DNA of 21,853 bases from Gemmatimonadota bacterium (GTDB lineage Bacteria; Gemmatimonadota; Gemmatimonadetes; Gemmatimonadales; Gemmatimonadaceae): contig JAQBQC010000431.1 in the NCBI GenBank assembly GCA_028287205.1, forward strand, positions 1 to 21,853. Direction: 5' to 3'. The position numbers and the translations under genes are program-made. This document shows, in pieces, positions 15,855-21,853 of the stretch. Below the pieces are notes generated by a model, which saw only the letters and a list, made by a program, of their open reading frames with translations, did not search any database and was not told the origin of the DNA. Position 1 is the first letter of the stretch, and each line of letters begins with the position of its first letter.

Positions 15855-16528
15855 TGGTGCGCGCGGCCGTCGAATCGGCATCGCCGTGCGGCGGCGGCAC
15901 TGGAACAGGATCGGCCGCCGACTTCATCCCGCCGCGCCCCACACTGCCCAAGCTGCGCGAGGCCGCCACGCGATGCCGAGGGTGCGATCTCTGGACGTGC
16001 GGGCGCGTCGTGTTCGGCGAAGGACCGCGCAGCGCGACCGTGATGTTCGTGGGCGAGCAGCCGGGCGATCAGGAGGAGCAGGCCGGCCATCCATTCGTCG
16101 GGCCCGCGGGCAAGCTGCTCGACGCCGCGCTCGAAGAGGCGGGGATCGATCGCAAGACGGTGTACGTGACAAACGCGGTGAAGCACTTCAAGTACGAGCG
16201 CGGCGCGAAGAGCGCGCGCCGCATTCACAAGAAACCGAACGACACCGAAATTCGCGCGTGCCATCCGTGGCTCGAGGAAGAGATCAGGCTGACGAAGCCG
16301 CGCGTCATCGTCGTCCTCGGCGCCACCGCCGCGCAGGCGCTGCTCGGCAAGCAGTTCCGCGTCACGCAGCAGCGCGGCAAACCGGTGAAGTCCGAGTTGG
16401 CCGAGACTGTGATCGCGACCGTGCATCCCTCGTCGGTGCTTCGCGCGCCAGACGGGGAGCGCGAGCGGGCGCGCAACGAGTTCTTCGCGGACATCCGCGT
16501 GGTCGCCAGGCACATCGCGAAAGCGTGA
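15854..16528 (+). CDS. udgX: UdgX-type uracil-DNA glycosylase
   Basis: A 224-residue member of the family-4-like uracil-DNA glycosylases, subgroup UdgX, whose mycobacterial member forms a covalent bond with the abasic site after excising uracil. Motif A is G-E-Q-P-G-D-Q-E followed by A-G-H-P-F-V-G-P-A-G. The UdgX-specific loop reads A-R-R-I-H (121-125), with H125 the expected covalent nucleophile; mycobacterial UdgX has K-R-R-I-H. Motif B is H-P-S-S-V-L-R (191-197). Iron-sulfur ligands are probably C41, C44, C136 and H111 (in V-K-H-F, where family 4 has cysteine). ATG 15854 overlaps the stop of a short leader frame; ATG 15815 in the same frame would add 13 residues without a ribosome site. 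It is convergent with the kinase gene, 10 bp away. Confidence 0.92.
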   Translation: MVRAAVESASPCGGGTGTGSAADFIPPRPTLPKLREAATRCRGCDLWTCGRVVFGEGPRSATVMFVGEQPGDQEEQAGHPFVGPAGKLLDAALEEAGIDRKTVYVTNAVKHFKYERGAKSARRIHKKPNDTEIRACHPWLEEEIRLTKPRVIVVLGATAAQALLGKQFRVTQQRGKPVKSELAETVIATVHPSSVLRAPDGERERARNEFFADIRVVARHIAKA

Positions 16529-16538
16529 TTCGTATCGC

Positions 16539-19154
<2,616 letters not shown>

Positions 19155-19211
19155 TCGCTCATTCCGTGAGAGTGTGTACACGGTACGACCGAACGGCCCC
19201 TCGTGCCAATG

Positions 19212-19233
19212 CCGGCGGTCATGCGACCGCCGG
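19212..19233 (-). terminator. Perfect 9-bp hairpin after the cytochrome peroxidase gene
   Basis: CCGGCGGTC, loop ATGC, GACCGCCGG, a perfect 9-bp stem with a 4-nt loop. It lies 15 bp past the peroxidase stop and 57 bp before the kinase start on the minus strand. No T-run follows, so it may be a terminator, an attenuator or an RNA-stabilising stem that separates expression of the two genes. Confidence 0.5.
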
Positions 19234-19247
19234 GCCCCGCCTCGAAG

Positions 19248-20627
19248 TCAACGATCGACCGGCAAACCGCTCGGCACACGATGCGGCGTGAGATGCGCGA
19301 GGTTGCGTGCCTTGTCATCGGTGAGTGCACTCATGTAATCCATGAGCTGCTCCACAAGCACCGGTGTGAGCACGACACCTTTGAGCAGTGTGTCTCGCTG
19401 CGCGAGAATGTCCGCGGAATTGGGGAGCAGCGTGCTTCTCAGCGAGGGCTCGAGCTGCATCGGATCGAACGCGAGCAGCTTCAGGTCCGACTCGCTGTAA
19501 TGCTCCACGAATGCCTGGAGCGTGTTGATCGCCCCGTCGTGGCCGAACGGGCCCGTGATCTCGACGTTGCGGAGCGGGGTCGTGCGAAAGAGATACTTGT
19601 CGGTCTCGATGTTGGTGATGTTCATGCGACCGAAGTCGTCGCGCAGGCTCGGGCCATTTCCCTTGCCGGGTCCGACCTGCGCCACAGCAACGTCGTGGAA
19701 TTTCTCGTCGCTGAAGGTCGACCCGTTGTGGCAGAGCGAGCACTTGAGCGTGAGAAAGGTTTGCGCACCCACGAGCTGCTTCGGCGTGAGCGCGTTGTCA
19801 CGTCCGGCAAGAAAGCGATCCCACGGCGTGTCGGCGAAGGTGAGCTTGTCGACGAGAAACCCACCGATCGCATTCGATGCGTGCGCGAACGTCATGCGCT
19901 CGAAGCGCTGCCCCGGATAGGCGTCCTCGAACATCCGCCGATACTCCGGGATCCTGCCGAGGCGGCGCATCAGCGCGGCCCAGATCGCGGGATTGTCCGC
20001 GTCGGGAATTGCCGCGAGCTCGTTGCCTGTGTTCGCGCGCATCTCGTCGCGATTCGCCACGGGGAAGAGGCCGATCGCCGATGCCGGGCCGAACTCGAGC
20101 ACGCGGCGCATCTGGCGCGAGAGCTGCCCGCCTGCGGGGGTGTTCAGATGCCCGTGCGAGCTGATCTCGACACGCCCATCCCAGAAGAGATGCCGCATCG
20201 CGCCGATGTTGAAGAGCGGAGGTGCATTGCGCGGAATGAAAATGCCGGAGGGCAGCTGCCGCGCAGGGCCGAGCCCCGTCGCACCCTGTCCGACGGAGAG
20301 ACTCCGGCCGTCGCCCGTTGCGAACTCGGGGAGATGGCACGTCGTGCACGAGATGTCGCGATTCCCGCTCAGGATCTTGTCGAAGGCGAGCGCCTGTCCC
20401 AGACGCGCGAGCGCGGGACGAACGTATGGGGTTCGCGGGAGGGGAACGACGCCGCGTCCCGCAGCGAGCTGGCGCACCAGCGCCGGCGTTACCGTCGTCG
20501 CAGGCGCGGGAGTCGACTGTCGCGACGCGGCTGGCGCTGGCGCCGTGGCCGTTTCATCCGCGCAGTTCATCAGCGGCGCGACCAGAATGGCCGTCGCTGC
20601 ACACGTCTTCCATGTCATCCGGCGCAT
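19248..20627 (-). CDS. Di-heme cytochrome c peroxidase (MauG/CcpA family)
   Basis: A 459-residue exported protein with two c-type heme sites, C-T-T-C-H (94-98) and C-S-L-C-H (296-300). The family stretch L-G-Q-A-L-A-F-D-K-I-L-S-G-N-R-D-I-S precedes the first heme, and F-W-D-G-R-V, P-L-R-N-V-E-I-T-G-P-F-G-H-D-G lie in the expected places. The N-terminus is a signal sequence (charged R-R, then A-T-A-I-L-V-A-P-L) ending in L-M-N-C, a non-canonical lipobox, so it may be a lipoprotein; a low-complexity A/T/P linker follows. Relatives reduce hydrogen peroxide or oxidise protein side chains in the periplasm. ATG 20627 has GAGGG close upstream; ATG 20618 is possible. It lies between an ECF sigma gene and a Ser/Thr kinase gene on the same strand. 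Confidence 0.93.
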   Translation of the reverse strand: MRRMTWKTCAATAILVAPLMNCADETATAPAPAASRQSTPAPATTVTPALVRQLAAGRGVVPLPRTPYVRPALARLGQALAFDKILSGNRDISCTTCHLPEFATGDGRSLSVGQGATGLGPARQLPSGIFIPRNAPPLFNIGAMRHLFWDGRVEISSHGHLNTPAGGQLSRQMRRVLEFGPASAIGLFPVANRDEMRANTGNELAAIPDADNPAIWAALMRRLGRIPEYRRMFEDAYPGQRFERMTFAHASNAIGGFLVDKLTFADTPWDRFLAGRDNALTPKQLVGAQTFLTLKCSLCHNGSTFSDEKFHDVAVAQVGPGKGNGPSLRDDFGRMNITNIETDKYLFRTTPLRNVEITGPFGHDGAINTLQAFVEHYSESDLKLLAFDPMQLEPSLRSTLLPNSADILAQRDTLLKGVVLTPVLVEQLMDYMSALTDDKARNLAHLTPHRVPSGLPVDR

Positions 20628-20648
20628 AGACCCTCAGGCAGCAGTGCG

Positions 20649-20662
20649 GTTGGAATTCCAAC
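20649..20662. promoter_or_regulatory. Perfect 14-bp palindrome upstream of the peroxidase gene
   Basis: GTTGGAATTCCAAC is perfectly self-complementary and sits 22 bp before the peroxidase ATG, in the 143-bp gap after the ECF gene. A -10-like GATAAT on the minus strand at about 20701-20696 lies just upstream, without a clear -35. The palindrome would then fall in the 5' leader, suited to an operator or RNA hairpin. Function is inferred only from symmetry and position. Confidence 0.4.
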
Positions 20663-20770
20663 GACCGGGCGCCTCGAGATTGCCCGCTACCTGGATTATC
20701 GAAAAGCGAAAATGAAACCGGACATGCGGCGAATCAATTCCGTTGGCCACCTGTGGCGCGGCCCAACAGG

Positions 20771-21370
20771 TCAGCTCGCGCTCAGGCTCTCGTCGTCGAG
20801 CAGGCTTCTGTGCAGCAGCAGGCGCGCCTTGCGCCAATCGCGCTGCACCGTGCGTGGGGACACGCCGCGAAGGGTGGAGATCTCGTCGAAGGTAAATCCG
20901 CAGAAGAAATGCATGTCCACGAGCTCGGCGAGCCCCGGCTCGATCAGCGCCAGCTCATCGAGTGCATCACCGAGCTTCTCGAGCTCGACTGCCTCCCGAG
21001 CCGCATCGCCGGATGGCAGCATGTCGGCATCGAGCGTGATCTCCAGCTCGCGGCCGCGCTTCTTCGCGCGCCGGCGACGCGTGTAGTCGATCACGAGCCC
21101 TCGCATGGCGCGCGATGCGTAGCCAAGAAAGCGGGCCTGATCGGGGTACTCGACGTCCGCGCGCCCGACCATGTTGAGGTAGGCCTCGTGGATGAGCGTC
21201 GTCGGTCCGAGCGTCAGCGACGATCCCGCGCGGCGCAGACTGCCTTCTGCGACGCGATGCAGCTCGGCGTACAACATTCCGAACAACGCGTGCGCGGCCG
21301 CTGGATCCGATCGGTCGGCTCGCTCGATGAGTGCGTGGATGTCGGTCTCGACGTGCCCTCCGCATTCCAT
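20771..21370 (-). CDS. ECF-type RNA polymerase sigma factor
   Basis: A 199-residue ECF sigma factor of the Acidobacteria/Planctomycetes-rich subfamily often found near Ser/Thr kinases. The N-terminal region has L-Y-A-E-L-H-R-V-A-E and T-T-L-I-H-E-A-Y-L-N-M. Sigma region 2 includes F-L-G-Y-A-S-R-A-M-R-G-L-V-I-D-Y-T-R-R-R-R-A. Region 4 is the helix-turn-helix F-D-E-I-S-T-L-R-G-V-S-P-R-T-V-Q-R-D-W-R. ATG 21370 is preferred; an in-frame TTG at 21385 would add five residues. No anti-sigma factor gene follows. Instead a cytochrome peroxidase and then a membrane kinase lie downstream on the same strand, which fits control by phosphorylation, although that is inference. The roughly 100 bp upstream hold no gene. 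Confidence 0.93.
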   Translation of the reverse strand: MECGGHVETDIHALIERADRSDPAAAHALFGMLYAELHRVAEGSLRRAGSSLTLGPTTLIHEAYLNMVGRADVEYPDQARFLGYASRAMRGLVIDYTRRRRAKKRGRELEITLDADMLPSGDAAREAVELEKLGDALDELALIEPGLAELVDMHFFCGFTFDEISTLRGVSPRTVQRDWRKARLLLHRSLLDDESLSAS

Positions 21371-21471
21371 AGTACTCTGCCGCAAGGCGCGACATCCGGA
21401 CGGATTCGCCGCGGCGACTGACCTCGATCGAAGCTACGCGCGGGAGCCCCGAAGGCCAGAGGCGCGACCGG

Positions 21472-21699
21472 CTATTCCGGGCGAGAGGCTCGTGGTCGCG
21501 CGTCGAGGGTCACTCGCACCCGGAAGCCGCGGTCGGGCGCGGTCTCCACATCAACCACACCTCGGAAGGCGTCGTCGAGACTCAGGCGCTGCCGAAGCGT
21601 GCGAAGCCCTGTACCGCTCGACGCCTCGATGCACGCGGCCCGCGCACCCGCGCCATCGTCGCACACTTCGAGCTGCACGCGGCCGTTCACTCGCCGGCC
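21472..21699 (-). pseudogene. Histidine kinase ATPase domain, C-terminal fragment
   Basis: The last 75 or so codons match the end of a LytS-like sensor histidine kinase: V-Q-L-E-V-C-D-D-G-A-G (G1 box), S-G-T-G-L-R-T-L-R-Q-R-L (G2 box) and a closing R-V-R-V-T-L strand, stopping at TAG 21474-21472. There is no N-box, phospho-acceptor histidine or membrane part. The region directly upstream on the same strand is response-regulator sequence in another frame. It therefore looks like the remnant of a kinase gene whose 5' part is deleted. It could not work as a kinase. Confidence 0.7.
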
Positions 21700-21700
21700 C

Positions 21701-21853
21701 GTCGAGCGCGCGCGCCTCGAACGCGGCGACGGCATAGCGGTCGTACGCCGTGGTGAACACGACGCTGGGACGGTGCGTGATGCGGCTCAGCACCTCGATG
21801 CCCGTGCATCCGGGCATCACGACGTCGAGAAAGATGTGCTCCGGCTTGAGGTC
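21701..21853 (-). pseudogene. Response regulator receiver domain, internal fragment
   Basis: The frame entering from the window edge reads as a receiver domain of the LytTR type: H-I-F-L-D-V-V-M-P-G-C-T-G-I-E-V-L (phospho-acceptor aspartate in codon 21826-21824), then V-V-F-T-T-A-Y-D-R-Y-A-V-A-A-F and A-L-D. Family members continue with Y-L-L-K-P-F; here the match ends at the A-L-D codon (21703-21701) and the sequence passes into histidine-kinase DNA one frame away. The conserved lysine and the whole output domain are missing. The N-terminal part lies beyond the window. Confidence 0.7.

Noticed and set aside
19203..21086. 627-codon open frame on the plus strand
   Set aside because: It is antisense to the cytochrome peroxidase and ECF genes, which carry clear motifs; long antisense frames are common at this GC content.

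Overview
The window is a high-GC bacterial chromosomal segment, most likely from Gemmatimonadota or a related Acidobacteria-type lineage. This rests on gene content rather than a marker gene: a PadR/duplicated-permease (ADOP) pair, an ECF sigma factor near a transmembrane Ser/Thr kinase with a repeat-rich tail, DUF2911 and DinB-like proteins, and a large ATPase-LuxR regulator. No rRNA, tRNA, CRISPR array, insertion sequence or phage gene was recognised.

Layout. 1-1255: a frameshifted DUF2911 gene cut by the window edge, a DUF1572/DinB-like gene and a small orphan hydrophobic frame. 1277-8695: a divergent carbohydrate island. The minus arm is galK, a GH1-like glycosidase and a GalU-like nucleotidyltransferase. 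The plus arm is a GT4-type glycosyltransferase, glf (UDP-galactopyranose mutase) and a second GH1-like protein with a shrunken RmlD-like tail. The arms share a 111-bp intergenic region carrying inverted repeats. 8724-11756: a very large MalT-like ATPase/LuxR regulator. 11866-15051: a PadR regulator and duplicated ABC permease operon, with a 38-bp palindromic operator candidate in front of padR and a hairpin after the permease gene. 15076-16528: a DinB gene divergent from udgX, an unusual uracil-DNA glycosylase preceded by a possible translationally coupled 23-codon leader. 16539-21370: on the minus strand, an ECF sigma factor, a di-heme cytochrome c peroxidase and a membrane Ser/Thr kinase. 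21472-21853: a response-regulator receiver fragment joined out of frame to a histidine-kinase ATPase tail, an apparent deletion chimera.

How the genes may work together. The carbohydrate island contains the parts for a short route from galactosides to a galactofuranose-containing surface glycan: glycosidase, galactokinase, UTP-dependent nucleotidyltransferase, mutase, glycosyltransferase. No galT or galE is present in the window, so the GalU-like enzyme may take galactose-1-phosphate directly. That is a hypothesis. PadR probably represses itself and the permease. The ECF factor and kinase may form a phospho-signalling unit around the peroxidase gene.

Three reading-frame anomalies (near 235, 1094 and 21700) could be real decay or assembly errors and should be checked against reads. 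Start codons in this window are often uncertain because strong ribosome binding sites are rare.
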